The position numbers and the translations under genes are program-made. A DNA stretch of 64,000 bases from contig JAVGWX010000025.1 of the NCBI GenBank assembly GCA_036924085.1, positions 28,690,450 to 28,754,449 of the forward strand, read 5' to 3'. Below are positions 32,097 to 44,299 of this stretch, in pieces; position 1 is the stretch's first letter, and each line of letters begins with the position of its first letter. The notes under the pieces were generated by a model that searched no databases, was not told the origin of the DNA, and worked only from the letters and a program-made list of their open reading frames with translations. This DNA is from Ariolimax columbianus (Eukaryota; Mollusca; Gastropoda; Stylommatophora; Arionidae).

Positions 32097-32299
32097 GTAA
32101 GAGATTTTTAAGCCACCATTGATGTCTTCGTCTTCTTTGGCGTTATGTTACGTTGTGTCATTGATTACAGCGGCTTTCAGCCTGACACATCTAGCTTCAG
32201 CATGGCACATCTGTGGGACTGATTTTACTTTCCCTCTTTGATCTAAATTCTCTCGGCCAGGCTGCTTGGGTGCAGCATGTTTACAGGGCTGCATCTTAA

Positions 32300-32874
32300 C
32301 CTTGGTCTTAACCTTTGTTGGTCAATAAATATGATTTTCTTGTATTTAGAGATATAAATGAATAACGAAGTTGTTATTGTTGTTGTGTGTTTGTTTCTGA
32401 GATACAAGAAGATGAATGTGAAATTTTTTGAAAAAAATTTAAATATTTGAACTTTCCTGGCTAGGCCTAGTCGCTCCGATAGAAAAACATGGAAACCATA
32501 ATAAAGAATCGATACTGTGTTTACAATATCGACACAACTGTTAGTTTCCAATTCAAGCGTAGTTCTTTCATCTGAACAAATAAAATAAACAGATTTACAA
32601 GATAAAGATCTTTCCCAACAACCTACTTCACCTTTCCCCAAAAAGTCGGCCTGCTCCAATCGGCGAAAAAAAAAAAAATCGTTCAAAAGCCATTTGTAAT
32701 CTAACATACGATACTTTTACCGGCAAAAAGCGTGTGTAGATGGACGTGACGAATCCAGCAGTATAAAAATGGCTATTGGTAGGGTCTCCGTACTTAGAGA
32801 AAAAAAATTTCAAAATTTTCTTTTGACAGCGCGACGAGTTTGGCTGTGTCAGACGGCCTGGAGCGTGGTAAAGG
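32300..32874. mobile_element. TTAA-type element B, copy 4 (reverse)
   Basis: TTAA candidates at 32296-32299 and 32308-32311 on the left; right end gagcgtggtaaagg then tata. The interior is complementary to 23912-24511. Confidence 0.75.
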
Positions 32875-33094
32875 TATAGCCCTTTTCAGTCCAGGCTAAT
32901 TTTACCGATTTTTGTCTTTCCGTCCAAGCCAAAAATGCAGGAATTCTGTGTTTTATTAAAATAAAATTAATTGATATTGAAAAGCTTAACTAAATTTTGA
33001 TTTAAACATCGTAAACACAATGAAACTATCTATGACAGGAAGTATAGATAATGGAGTTTATATATTAGTATGAATCTTTAAAGGACATTAATGT

Positions 33095-35004
33095 CTCTCT
33101 CATGTAGCATGTCCTTTGTAGAAGGTCACTCCTATCACAGTCTGTCTGAAAGAAACTTGTTCCCTTGCCAAAACTCCAGCTTCCGCCACAGTCATACCCA
33201 GGCATTCCTGGATATCTTGGTGCCATCGTCTTCTTGGTCTACCCCTTCCTCTTTTGCCTGGCACCATACCTTTCATCGACGTTCTCTCAAGACCGTTGTG
33301 CCTCTTGATGTGACCAAAGTATTTGCATTTTCTAGCCAAAATGGAATTGATAAACCAGTTCTCCTCTATGCTCAACTCTTGCCGAATGTCTACATTTGTT
33401 ATTTTATCTGTCCAGGGTATTCTGAGGATCTTTCTGTAACATTTTGACTCGAAGGATTCGATTCTTTGTCTAGAAGTTTTGGTAATCGTCCATGCTTCAC
33501 AGCCATAAGCTGCCACAGGAAAAACACAGGCTCTCAAGACTTTTACTTTTATCGTTTTGTTGGTGCCCTGCCATAATTTCTTCAGGCTGTTCAGTCTCTG
33601 CATTGCCATAGCTAGTCTTCTTCTGATTTCTTTCGAGCAGTCGCCATTTTTGTCAATTCTGGAGCCCAGATATTCAAAATGTGTGACCTGATCTATTTTC
33701 TCACCACCCACTGTAAATGTATGCTGACATTGTGTTTTGTCGGTGGTCATTATCTTTGTTTTGTTTATGTTTATGAACAGATTTTGATCTTTACTATGTC
33801 CATTAACGACTGAAAGTAGCTGCTCTAGCCCTTCCGCACATCTTGATAGTATCACTGTGTCATCTGCATATCGTAACTCTGGAATCTCGTACCCCCCAAT
33901 CGTAAATGGGTCGAAACTTTCAATGTTCTCATCTTCTCGCACATTTCTCATTATACATTCCGCATATATGTTGTACAGATAAGGTGAGAGTATACATCCC
34001 TGTCGGACTCCCTTTTGTACTGCAAACCAATCTGATGTTTGCCCAGATACTCGGACAGCGGCTTGTTGATCTTGGTATAATGTTTCAATGAGATGGACTA
34101 TATGCAAAGGAAACCCCATTTCCTTCATGATTCTCTACAGATTTTGATGTTTTACCGTGTCGAAGGCCTAAATGTAATCAATGAAACACGTGTACAGGTC
34201 TACATTAAACTCTCTACATTTTTCATAGATATTCCTTAAATTTAATGTCCCGGGTCCCTCTGTCTTTCCTAAAACCTGCCTGGACTACGTGAATTTCAGA
34301 TTCAAACCTTTTCTCTATCCTTCTTAATAGGATTCGCAAGAGTATCTTGCTAGCATGGCTGATCAGTGCGATAGTTCGGTAGTTCGTGCACAGCTTCAGG
34401 TTGCCTTTTTTGGGGAGGGGATATAAATTGATTTCTTCCATGCTTCTGGCCACTCTGCACTGTGCCATATCTGTTTACACAGCTTGTGATAGACTCGAGC
34501 ACATGCCTCTCCTCCTGCTTGTATTAGCTCTGCTGGGATATCATCGCATCCTGGGGACTTTCCCTTTTTCAGGCTTTTAATTGCAGAGCGTACCTCTTCC
34601 AATGTTGGTTCAGGTTCTTTCTCATCCTTTGGTAGGATTGTAACTGAGCGCTTTGTGCTGTCTCCATACATGGTTCTGCAGTACTCTCTCCATCTATTCA
34701 GTATGTCTTTGGTTTCTGTTAGTGTGTTATCCTCTTCGTCATTTATGACATGTGGAACCGGACGGAATTCCCTTGTCAGTGTTCTTATTGCTTTGAATGC
34801 ATCTCTTTCTTTGCCTTGTTGTTGTAGGTTTTCTATATTCTTACACGTTTCTTACATGTATCCTCTTTTATCTTTTCTTATTTCTCTTCTAACTTTTCTT
34901 GCGCAGTTTTTAAATGCTGAGTTGGTCCCCTTACTTCCCATTTGTTTTAATTGTTGCCTTTCTGCAATGAGTTTCTGTGTTTCGTCTGTTATATAGCTCT
35001 GTGT
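33095..35004 (-). mobile_element. RTE-like LINE, 5'-truncated, best preserved reverse transcriptase
   Basis: A 1,910-bp minus-strand insertion with a perfect 12-bp duplication ggacattaatgt (33083-33094, 35005-35016). Reading along the minus strand: an N-terminal helical part (34660-35000), EVRSAIKSLKKGKSPGCDDI then PAELIQ (34396-34671), YRTIALISHASKILLRILL (34223-34468), then 342 codons (33100-34128) with GVRQGCILSPYLYNIYAEC, YADDTVILSRCA (catalytic YADD), FEYLGSRIDKNGDC and GKRGRGRPRRRWHQDIQEC. The reverse transcriptase is broken by at least two frame changes. No endonuclease domain. Confidence 0.93.
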
Positions 35005-35158
35005 GGACATTAATGTGCAGGTGTAAATTGGAGATATTTTTTTTGGGTGTCTATTTCGCCAGTATGTCCATTTATTCCTTTCATATTATGTGTCCCAGTC
35101 AAAGTCTGAATCGGGTGTATGTTGAATATCCAGATGATTGATCATTGGACTAATCAAA

Positions 35159-35315
35159 CGGCCAAAGACGGATGTGTCGGACCGAAAGGCGTATCCCAGT
35201 CCAGCTGTAAACTAGCAACACAATGCATTCTGTTCTCCGGATTACATCCTGCTATTTACTAAGCCCTGTTCGGGACTTGGTAGCGGGGGATTGAGAACGA
35301 ACGAAGAAGACGACG
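35159..35315 (+). mobile_element. SINE-like retroposon X, copy 5 (5'-truncated)
   Basis: Only the 3' 157 bp, ending gaacgaacgaagaagacgac, flanked by a 10-bp duplication actaatcaaa (35149-35158, 35316-35325). The empty-site sequence resembles 3735-3830. Confidence 0.88.
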
Positions 35316-35518
35316 ACTAATCAAATAATAAATGATTCTATGGTCTTGATTCTCAACTCTACATAAGAAAAATGATTTCAAGTTTCAAATAGCGTAACTT
35401 TCGCAAATGTCTGCCTGTCAAAAATAAAATTACAGTTAAATGTCAATTAGTCATACGCGGACGCAACCATCGTACAAATCTGTCAAAGAAAAGGAAATTC
35501 CATGAATCATGAAAACGC

Positions 35519-35813
35519 AGGCACGTACATTTCAGAGATACGCACGTTTCAGAGACACGTACATTTCAGGGGAACGCAGATTTCAGAGATACGTTCATTT
35601 CAGAGACACGTACATTTCAGAGACACGAGCATTTCAGAGACACGAGCATTTCAGAGACACGAGCATTTCAGAGACACGAGCATTTCAGAGACACGTACAT
35701 TTCAGAGACACGTACATTTCAGAGGCACGAGCATTTCAGAGACACGAACATTTCAGAGACACGATCATTTCAGAGACACGTACATTTCAGAGACATGAAC
35801 ATTTCAGAGGTTG
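35519..35813. repeat. 17-bp tandem repeat made of acceptor-like units
   Basis: About 17 units of catttcagagacacgta with minor variants. Each contains tttcag. Confidence 0.92.
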
Positions 35814-36239
35814 ATTTTGGTCATGATGGGTGGCTAATTGTTTAGGTTTTCGGAAGTCAATTTCAGCGACTGCGCCTGAAAGGATTAATATCAGAATATA
35901 GTTTTGGACAGCTCTTGTTTGCTGAAACTGTACATCAACCCCACTAGCTCGGGCCGGTGGCAAGACATAAGTCAAGACGACTGGAGGTAACTCAGGATGC
36001 AAGCACACTGGTCCCACGCCTGATGAGACCAGGGGTAGCTTGAAAACTTAATTTAATCACCCATTGTTTCTATTTATAGCTTTGAGAGGCGGGTGCCTGA
36101 CCTCTTGGAATGTTCATATCTACAAAAGTATCTCCAGCGTAGTCATGGGGTCTGGGCTGATAGATGAGCGGTTGTCATTGGTCACCTCTTTACTGATAAA
36201 AAGGCCAGTACGATCGGGATCTTTGTTTTACTACTTCCG

Positions 36240-36595
36240 TCTGGCTGCAAATTCAAGTTGCCATGGGACTCTCTATGGCATGACAAATTCAGGTTGCCAT
36301 GGGACGACAAATTCAAGTTGCTATGGCAAGCCAAATTCAGGTCACCATAGCATGACATTCAGATTGCCAGGTCATCATAAATTCAGGTCGCGCCAAATTC
36401 AGGTTGCCATGTGACGACAAATTCAGGTTGCCATGGGACGACAAATTTAGGTTGCTATGGCAAGCCAAATTCAGGTCACCATAGCATGACATTCAGGTCG
36501 CCAGGTCATCATAAATTCAGGTCACGCCAAGTTCAGGTTGCCATGGGACGACAATTTCAGGTCGTCTGGTCATGACAAATTCAGGTCGCAAGGGT
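36240..36595. repeat. Irregular 20-25-bp repeat with ~134-bp duplication
   Basis: Repeats of caaattcaggttgccatggg. A block with ttgctatggcaagccaaatt occurs at about 36318 and 36452. Bases 36600-36955 hold nothing I recognise. Confidence 0.8.
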
Positions 36596-36959
36596 ACCTG
36601 GAAATATGCCGCTGTATGTTAACCTTTCTGTATCGGTGGCTCATTTACTCGAACAGTTTCCCCCATCACGGTATATCCATCCATCTCTCTCTTTCCCCGC
36701 ATTTTCAGGGGCAAAAAATATAATATTCACCCGCATAATTTCCTCGAACTTTCAAAGACAGTTCGTCGGCGTCGTGTTGCGGCAGATATATGCAAGTTTG
36801 CTTCGAAAATGGGAGCCGAAATGACGTAGTGCTGGCGTTGCGGCAGAACGATTGGGATTCAGCCCCCAAGTAGGTGGTAGATTTTTTCCGATCACAAAAT
36901 GATTCCAGGGGTCCACCGAGCCTGAGGAATTTGGTACCAGAATAAACTGGAAGTAAAGA

Positions 36960-37450
36960 AGCTCGGCATGATCAACAGGTGCCCTGCCGGTTGGCGATTA
37001 TGGACCACCATCTGCTTCTATCATGTCTGTCATTCACCAATTTTGTTGTTGTTGATTGTCGCCTGTACCATTCTCTCACGCTGTCCAACATCTCTCTCTC
37101 TCTCTGCCTACCTCTTGTCTCTCTATCCTGCTATCTTTCTCATTGTTACGACGTGCTCCAAGCTGCCTTTTCTCAAAACATGCCTTAAAAACGATGACTG
37201 CCTCGTTCGGATCCATGCAATGGGTTGTCGTTGTGTTTGTGCTTCCTCGAGTACTGCATCATTAGCCTTCCTTGCAGTCCATTGGATCCGCAGCATTCTT
37301 CTGTGAAACCACATCTCCGTTGCTCCTGACCCTCTAAGCTCTTGCTTACTAATTGTCCATGATTCACTGCTATATGTCAGTACTAGTTCCACGTAGCATC
37401 CAAGGACTCTCTTTCCCAGTTCCAGCGACAAGGTTTTATTGCACAAAATT
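36960..37450 (-). pseudogene. RTE-like LINE C-terminal remnant
   Basis: The minus-strand frame at 37123-37446 reads VLGCYVELVLTYSSESWTIS, EMWFHRRMLRIQWTARKAND and LRHVLRKGSLEHVV. Standard C-terminal RTE-like ORF2 signature. Confidence 0.88.
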
Positions 37451-37569
37451 CAAGTAATGGTGACCACATAATCCCTAGTGTTTGTCAAGAACAATATGGC
37501 CTAACACCATATTTCACATATGCCACACTTTACTAAATTCAAAAATAATTTACATATACATATTTGTGA

Positions 37570-37679
37570 TTCATATGTTCAAGAACATTTCACCCATTCT
37601 CTTCAGCATTTTGTATAACCCTATAATTCATATGTTCAAGAACATTTCACCCATTCTCTTCAGCATTTTGTATAACCCT
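37570..37679. repeat. 55-bp direct duplication
   Basis: attcatatgttcaagaacat ... ttttgtataaccct occurs twice in a row. Confidence 0.85.
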
Positions 37680-38390
37680 GCATTTCAGGTCTTCACCGGT
37701 CCCCCGCAGCTTTTCAAGCATGGTCGTTTCCAATAAGGGCCAGACCGCCTCTCTTTGGTTTATATAGGTCGGGCAGTTCTGCAGGACATGTTCTGGTGTT
37801 TGCTTGGGTGCTCCACAATCGCACTTGGCGATGTCTCTGAGACCCATTCTGTGGAGGCGGACCTTGAATTTGCAATGTTCCGTTCTAAAGATCTTTGTCT
37901 GCTCATCTCTGCTAAGTTTGTCTGTGATGTTATTTTCTGGTTTGTATTCTTTGTGCTGGTCTCCCCTAATGGATCGTTACATGAGCTTCTTTGCTTCCTT
38001 TATTGCTCTGAGGATGGTGAGTCTGCATGCCGTCACAACCGGCTTTTACAAGCTCATCTGCTTTTTCGTTTCCTTTGTAGGACTAGATCTGTTATTTGAA
38101 ACAGCAATCTCATGTTGTATTTTATGTCATATAAGAGTCTATCTTGCTGGGGGCTTGAGATGGAGTCTGCTAGAATAACCGTTTTCCTAGTAGTTATGTT
38201 TTGGCTGATAAGAATCTAAGTTGCTGCGTGAACAGCTCTTGCTTCAGCTCTGAGATTGGTACAGGTCTCTCCTGATGGTATGGGAGGATTTTCTATGTCA
38301 GTGTCGGAGTGAGCGATGTAGATTCCACTGCCTCCCCTTTTCCGCTCATATGGACCGATCCATCTGCTGCTGACTTTTCTTTGTTAAATT
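37640..38390 (-). pseudogene. RNase H LINE C-terminal remnant
   Basis: The minus-strand frame at 37647-37847 reads DIAKCDCGAPKQTPEHVLQN, then CPTYINQREAVWP, the Cys-rich LINE tail. The rest is diverged RNase H. Same region as the array source at 53 kb. Confidence 0.82.
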
Positions 38391-38392
38391 AA

Positions 38393-39175
38393 CCCTACCA
38401 GACCTGAGGCACTGAACCTAACTGTCCCCCATTCCTGGGTAACCCTACCAGACCTGAGGCACTGAACCTAACTCTAGCCCATACCTGGACTCCTGAGCAT
38501 TAAAGAGAAAAAAATCAACATGATATAGAAAAATGTTAGTTACATGCAAACAAGTGGTTAGAATAAGATGTAACTTGGAGACATTGTAGAAAATAGGTTT
38601 ACCTTTCATCTAGCGTCAATATTCCACCTTTGTGTGCCAATCCACCCAGAAAAAGGCAAAGAATCTGTCTCGAGTCATAACATTTCGAAATCCGGGAGTA
38701 AACCCAACAAAGAGCCCTCATTTGTCCAATAATCCTGATAGCTGGGCTTTATACAGGAGTATTCCATATAGATCCTCAGTCCAAGAACTCTCACTGTCTG
38801 TTTCACTTGAACTGGAAAAGTATTCTTGATTAAATTCTGACTCCTCAGAGTCTGAATCAACCAAATTATTGATCACCTGTTGGACTGTCATAAGCCTAGA
38901 CTAACTTTGCTTTCCCATTGAAGTGCTTGGTTCATCAGCAGCTCGTTTCATTGTAAATTTTCCGGATTTGTTCACGTTAAACCCCACAAAATCAATTCAA
39001 ACATGGGGGCAGACATTTGCAATGACTAATCATGAGGTTTGACCACGATTGGTTGGTTATTTTTAGATTCTGATGCATTTTATTTACATACTACCCAAAG
39101 TAAGATAAATTCGGTCCAGCGGTATAGCGGCAGTTAAGGAAATTACCGGAAAAAGGGTACAGCGGTCTGGTAGGG
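38393..39175 (-). mobile_element. piggyBac mini-element, copy 3
   Basis: TTAA at 38389-38392 and 39176-39179. The left terminus is repeated. The minus-strand scrap (38675-38860) includes GLRIYMEYSCIKPSYQDYW, preceded by an acidic/Ser stretch. This copy is internally deleted around the MKAFL start. Confidence 0.9.
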
Positions 39176-39479
39176 TTAACTCTGGATTATTTTGGACCTG
39201 TCCTGGCTCTGTGTCCATGGTTCTGAATGAGTGCCTCGCACTTTTCTATTTTACTCATCCAGCACAATGCCTGACTGCTACACTTTTTACCTGGCTCCAC
39301 CTGGCGTCGAGCCTTTTCTTTTTTATTGTGCTTTAAAGCGACGGACAAAAATGTAAGTTTCACGGTCAAAGTCAAGTCAAAGTGACAGCAGGATATACAC
39401 CGATTTAGTCATATATAGACAACTGGGCTACCGTATAAATCGACTGAAAATACTGCTGTTTCGATTGTAGACAGTTCAT

Positions 39480-39960
39480 CTGTTTTGATTGGATAGACAA
39501 TGGAACATACTTTAAAAAAATTTGTTTTAGACATTTGGAAATGATTTCTTCTGTTTTTCACTTGAATTTGAGGGTTCATCCATTATTGAGAATGGGGGAG
39601 TTCAGTATTTGTAACAGATTTTTCTGAGGTAGATTTATTTAGTTTATGTAGATGTAAGAAATATGTTTACGTTTCTAGTGGACACTAGCAGATATGCCCT
39701 TCTTGTAAACATTGATTATCCGTCCTCTGGACGCAGAAAACGGGTGAGTCCATATGTTTGTGATGTTTTCAACACTGTCACCTTCATCTTCTTGTATCTC
39801 AGAAACTTACACACACACAAAACAACAACACCAACAAGTTTTTGATTCATTGATGTCTCGACACACAACAAAATCATCTCTTTAGACGAACAAGTAGAAA
39901 GATTGCATGCTCTCAAAATCAACAACCATAGTAAAATGTGACGTGTTAAAAATAATGCCT
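39480..39960. mobile_element. TTAA-type element fragment (reverse, family of 3990-5402)
   Basis: Complementary to the conserved blocks at 4250-4990 (ggttcatccattattgagaa, tctcagaaacttacacacac). Ends are degraded. Confidence 0.6.
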
Positions 39961-39994
39961 TCACAGATAAAACTGCGTTCAATTTGTAATGGGA

Positions 39995-40345
39995 TGTTAT
40001 TGTTTGTTGTCAAATGCCCACAATGAGTAAGTTTACTGCTTTGTGCGCCCTGAAACGGACGTTAAGTGGCGGTGGTAGTTATTTTCCTCACATCCTGGTC
40101 TGCAGTCCTCAACGATGTTGTGCTATGCTTGGCTTAATCTGCATGATGCTCACTACTACGGGGATCACATTGATCCACATCTCGTCAGCCAGGCTGCCTT
40201 GAAAACAGCTTGCCTCCAGGGAACGCTACGTGGAAGAGAGATTGTGGTCTTGGTCAGTGTATTCTGCCAGACCCCGACGGCACGTCCTGGTTCAGTTTGT
40301 TGTGTCTGATTGGACTAGCGACTCAGTTCCCCCGATGTGGTGTGG
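39995..40345 (+). repeat. Interspersed repeat D, nearly complete, not expanded
   Basis: Runs from ttgttgtcaaatgcccacaa to cctggttcagtttgttgtgt ctgattggactag. It has the minisatellite source segment in single form. It stops just before exon i. Confidence 0.8.
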
Positions 40346-40371
40346 TAAACATTTGATATATTTTCTTTCAG

Positions 40372-40662
40372 GAGTGGTTCACAGACGAAAATGCAAACAA
40401 AAAGGACACCGCTATTCTCAATCCTCATCATCAGCCATACAAGCATCAGCAACATCATCTGCTTCATCGACAACTTCTGATGAGAATGGACGTTCACGGA
40501 GAGTTAGTTTTGCCTCTGAGGTATCCTTCCATTCGCCACACCAGTCACCACAGTGTTCACCCAAGAAGCAGGCAGACTCATCACAGAAGAGGACGGAGAC
40601 CAGGGCAGCAGAGATGAATGGTGGCAGTCTGGCAACACATCTTGTCAAAGGAGAAAAAACAG
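40372..40662 (+). CDS. RUSC2: RUSC-like gene, exon i (RVSF motif)
   Basis: Acceptor atattttctttcag|GA (phase 1), donor ACAG|gttaga (phase 1). It encodes a basic start (VVHRRKCKQKGHRYS), a Ser/Ala/Thr-rich tract, then GRSRRVSFASEVSFHSPHQS and a Lys/Arg/Glu-rich end. RRVSF at 40497-40511, with basic residues before and an acidic residue after, is a good match to the RVxF docking motif for protein phosphatase 1. SP dipeptides suggest proline-directed phosphorylation. Function is inferred from motifs only. Confidence 0.85.
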
Positions 40663-40769
40663 GTTAGAATTGTTCGTTTATTTTGTTAGGAAATGGAAAA
40701 TGGCTCATAGGACAAACTTAGTTGCACTTGGGACATAATTTAACTGCTTTATACTGGTTTATAAGACTC

Positions 40770-41360
40770 TGCGTACTATTACAGACAATACCAAAAACAA
40801 ACAACGAACCACTGCTATCAGAGCAGAACTAGGAAAACTCTAGAAATCCTCAACAATATCACTCCAGTGGCTACCCTCCCATTGCAGAAACACAGGAAAC
40901 GAGAGAGCTAATGCTCTGGCAAAAGATGGCAGCAAAAAGGCACAATTTAATCATCGAGTATCATACAGAGAAATCAAGAACATCATCAGAAATCAGTATA
41001 CACACCAATGGAGAGAAGAGAGAAACATAAGCAGTACACCAGACCCAATTCACCAACTCAAAAGAAATCAACAAACTACTTTATTTCGCCTGAGAACTGG
41101 ACACTGCAGACTACTAGAACATCTTTACCAACTGAAGATCTCACACACCGATCAGTGCCCATGTGGAACAGGAAGCCAGAACCCTGAACACATTCTACAG
41201 GAATGCCTAATCTATAGGGAAATGAGATGCCAGACCTGGCCAGAGGGTGCGGAGCTGAGACAAAAGCTGTGGGGCAGCCGCTCCAACCAGGTGAAGACTG
41301 CGGACTTCATCATGGCGACTGGCCTGTAGATATAGCATGACAAAAAGATCCTGAATGCAA
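40770..41360 (+). pseudogene. RNase H LINE remnant (diverged copy)
   Basis: The + strand reads LQWLPSHCRNTGNERANALA (RNase H end, with Asn in place of the last catalytic Asp), TLFRLRTGHCRLLEHLYQLK, then CPCGTGSQNPEHILQEC. Ends with stops near 41328. A separate subfamily from the 7669 copy. Confidence 0.85.
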
Positions 41361-41379
41361 AGAAGAATAAAAAAGACTC

Positions 41380-42545
41380 TACAGTCTATATACAACCATT
41401 GTCTTTTACATTCACTTGATTAAAAAAAGCTATGCGCTTCCAAGCTTTTCTTGAGTGCATTAATTGACCATGCCTCCACTATTTCCTGTGGCAATATATT
41501 CCAAGCATTCACCACTCTCTGACTAAAAGTTTCCTGGTATCTAATCTGGACCTCTCTTTAGTTAATTTGTAGCTATGCCCTCTTGTTCTTGTAGGTGGTT
41601 GAATTTTGAAAAAAAACTTGTTATAGTCTAAATTACCCATTCCTCTGATGATCTTGTAAACCTGTATTAAGTCACCTTGAATTCTTCTCTCTTCTAGACA
41701 CTGTAGGCCGGTTTTTCTGAGTCTTTCCTAATAACTGTAATTCTGGAATCCCACTATCATCTTTGTCGCTCTTTTTTGTATTCTTTTCAGCATGTTTTTT
41801 TTCCTCTCTACAATAAGGACTCCACACCTGTACACAGTACTCCAATCTAGGTCTAACTAATGCTTTATACAGTTTGACTATCACTTCCTTGCTCCTATGT
41901 TTAATATTTCTTTTTATCATACCTAACATTGCATTTGCCTTTTTCACTGCTACCTGAACTTGCTCACTCACCTTACCTGTATGATCTATTATAACCGCTA
42001 GGTCCCTTTCCTTATGTATTCTTTCTAATATTGTTCTCTCCCATTCTGTAATTATGTTCCATATTGGATCTACCCATGTGGATGACTGTACATTTATCTA
42101 CATTAAACTTCATTTACCAGCTCTCAGACCATTCTCGAATGTTATCTAAATCTGATCTCAATATATCCACTTCTGCTTTAGATGAGACACTACTGCATAG
42201 TTTCGTGGTATCCAACAATTTTACAATCATGTATCCAATCTCAATGTCCAAATCGTTTATATATTAAATCACGAACAAAATTGGCCCCAAAACCGAGCCC
42301 TGTGGCACTCCACTTTTGACTTCACACCACTCAGAGTACTCCTTATTTATGCCCACCTTCTGCCTTCTTCCGGTTAACCCATTTTTAATCCATTTGGCAA
42401 CTTCGCCACCTATTTCATGTGATTTTAACTTCCTAAAAAAGTCTTTGATGAGGTACTCTATCAAAGACCTTTGCATTTGTCACTGCTGCTTGAACTTGCT
42501 CACTCATCTTACCTGTATGATCTATTATATCGTTCTTTTCCGTAT
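41380..42545 (-). pseudogene. CR1/jockey-like LINE reverse transcriptase remnant
   Basis: Minus-strand pieces: 42264-42476 has VPQGSVLGPILFVI (RT motif) and 41672-41971 has ALVRPRLEYCVQVWSPYCRE. The YxDD segment between them is not intact. Longest copy of this family in the window. Confidence 0.88.
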
Positions 42546-42578
42546 CTATTTTTATAACATTCTCTTTTCTATCTGTAG

Positions 42579-42779
42579 GGAATTCTGGGATTGCTAAAAC
42601 AGAGAAGACAGAAGGGACTGAGAAAACATCGGTTGACCACAGACAACCCTCCGCATCTTCAACGGGAGGGCCAGCTCTGGAATCAAAGAAAGTAAAAGGC
42701 AAAGGAGAGCTGGTATCCCTTCCAGTGTTGGAGAATAGCTTTGAGCCTGCAACCTTCGTTATGGAGAACAGTAACCTGT
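42579..42779 (+). CDS. RUSC2: RUSC-like gene, exon j (linker before RUN domain)
   Basis: Acceptor ctatctgtag|GG (phase 1). Donor taken as CTGT|gtgagt so that it leaves in phase 1 and joins exon k; gtgtga two bases earlier would break phase. It encodes a Lys/Glu/Ser-rich linker (NSGIAKTEKTEGTEK...) ending SFEPATFVMENSNL, just before the RUN domain. A CR1-like LINE remnant lies immediately upstream on the minus strand. Confidence 0.8.
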
Positions 42780-42944
42780 GTGAGTTACTGTTGTTGTTGT
42801 CGTCGTCGTTGTTGATATTGTTACGGATCCAGCAGTATTCAGGCTTTTGCCTTTCCACCCAGCGCCATGTGATGGTGTTTGTTTGTTTACCTTTGCAGCA
42901 CCTTTGTCTCTTTTATCTGACTGACAAAAGGTGGCCTCAAAGTC

Positions 42945-43420
42945 ACGGCCGAATATCTTGATCCCCCGTTCCTCTGCCGGTCTCAACTTCGTCTCCAGCG
43001 GACCCTGTCGTGAGCCACGGAAGTCCAGTGCGTGATAAGTGCTCCTCTAGAGGCATCTCGGATGTTGCAGCCTACAGCAAGGGAGTCTAACCAACGCATT
43101 GGAGGTCTTCCCCGCGGTCTCTTCTTACCTCGGGGGTACCAGACTGCTGTCGTTGTGCTCTATCGACCATCGTTTCGTCGCATCATGTGACCTACCCATC
43201 TGTTTTGCCTTGTGTGCATGGATTACCGCATTCTTCACCAGGGATAATCATCTTATTACAGAATTGTGAAGACCTTGCATACGTTTGTTCCGGAGAGTAA
43301 TTCCGACTAATCATCTCTCAAGGGAGGCCTGGCTAAATCTCAATTTGTTCTCTAGTGATTTTGTTAGTTTCCATGTTTCGGCACCGTAGCACATCGACGG
43401 CCGAATATACACCATTTTAA
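42945..43420 (-). pseudogene. LINE C-terminal remnant
   Basis: About 85% similar by eye to 11461-11970 (tctccagcggaccctgtcgt, cagcaagggagtct). No open frame. Confidence 0.65.
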
Positions 43421-43439
43421 TCATATATAGCCAATCGGG

Positions 43440-43830
43440 CTTCTATAACTTAACTTAACGTCTTTATACTGGTTTAGAAGACCCTGCAGAGTCTGTATAC
43501 AACCAGTTACATTTACATCACCTTGCTTTAAAAGCTATGCGCATCCAGTTTATTCTTAAATGCATTAACTGTCCCTGCCTCTACTACCTCCCCTGGCAAT
43601 GCATTCCAAGCAGACACCACTCTCTGACTAAAAAAATATTTCCTAATATCTAACCTGGACCTCTCTTTAGTCAGCTTGTAGCTATTCCCTCGTGTTATTG
43701 TGGGTGGCTGTATTTTTAAAAACTTGTTATAGTCTAATTTATCTATTCCTCTGATCATCTTATAAACCTGTATTAAGCCACCACGAATTCTTCTCTCTCC
43801 GAGACACTGTAGGCCGGTTTTGAAATTGAC
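43440..43830 (-). pseudogene. CR1/jockey-like LINE C-terminus
   Basis: The minus-strand frame at 43528-43758 reads RSRLDIRKYFFSQRVVSAWN, then ALPGEVVEAGTVNAFKNKLD, the final segment of this LINE's ORF2. Confidence 0.88.
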
Positions 43831-44299
43831 TGAAATGAAGCTATTTGTTTGCCAAAAATGTCACTTCCTTCTTCACAACTTTGAACCGTGAAAAGTCTTT
43901 GTGTTAGATTAAAAATGAATTCGGAACACTTTATTATCTTCTTTACGTGGATTGGAGACAGAACATTACTGAGAATGGTGAAGTTGTTACGTATCCAGCA
44001 GCATCCGGGATCTCGCCCTTCGGCCCAATGCCATGTAATGGTATCTGCACATGTTTACCAGTTGTTGTCTAGTGCCAGACAAAGTGTTCCATTTATCTGG
44101 CCTCGGAGGAAGAAGCATTTTCCTAAAACTGTTGATCATCATCTATTTGAGTGCTCAGCGTCCAACGGTGTCAAATAGGTGTGTGTACAACTGGCACTCA
44201 TGAGAGTTGTGGTTGGATTCTGTTCATGTGGTTACTAAGTGGGATATGTTGGATTCCCAGTCGGAAAATTGTCCTCTGATCTTTCCTTGTGAATTGATT

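Noticed and set aside
42264..42858. Minus-strand frame spanning exon j
   Set aside because: A chimera of LINE remnant and the antisense of exon j.
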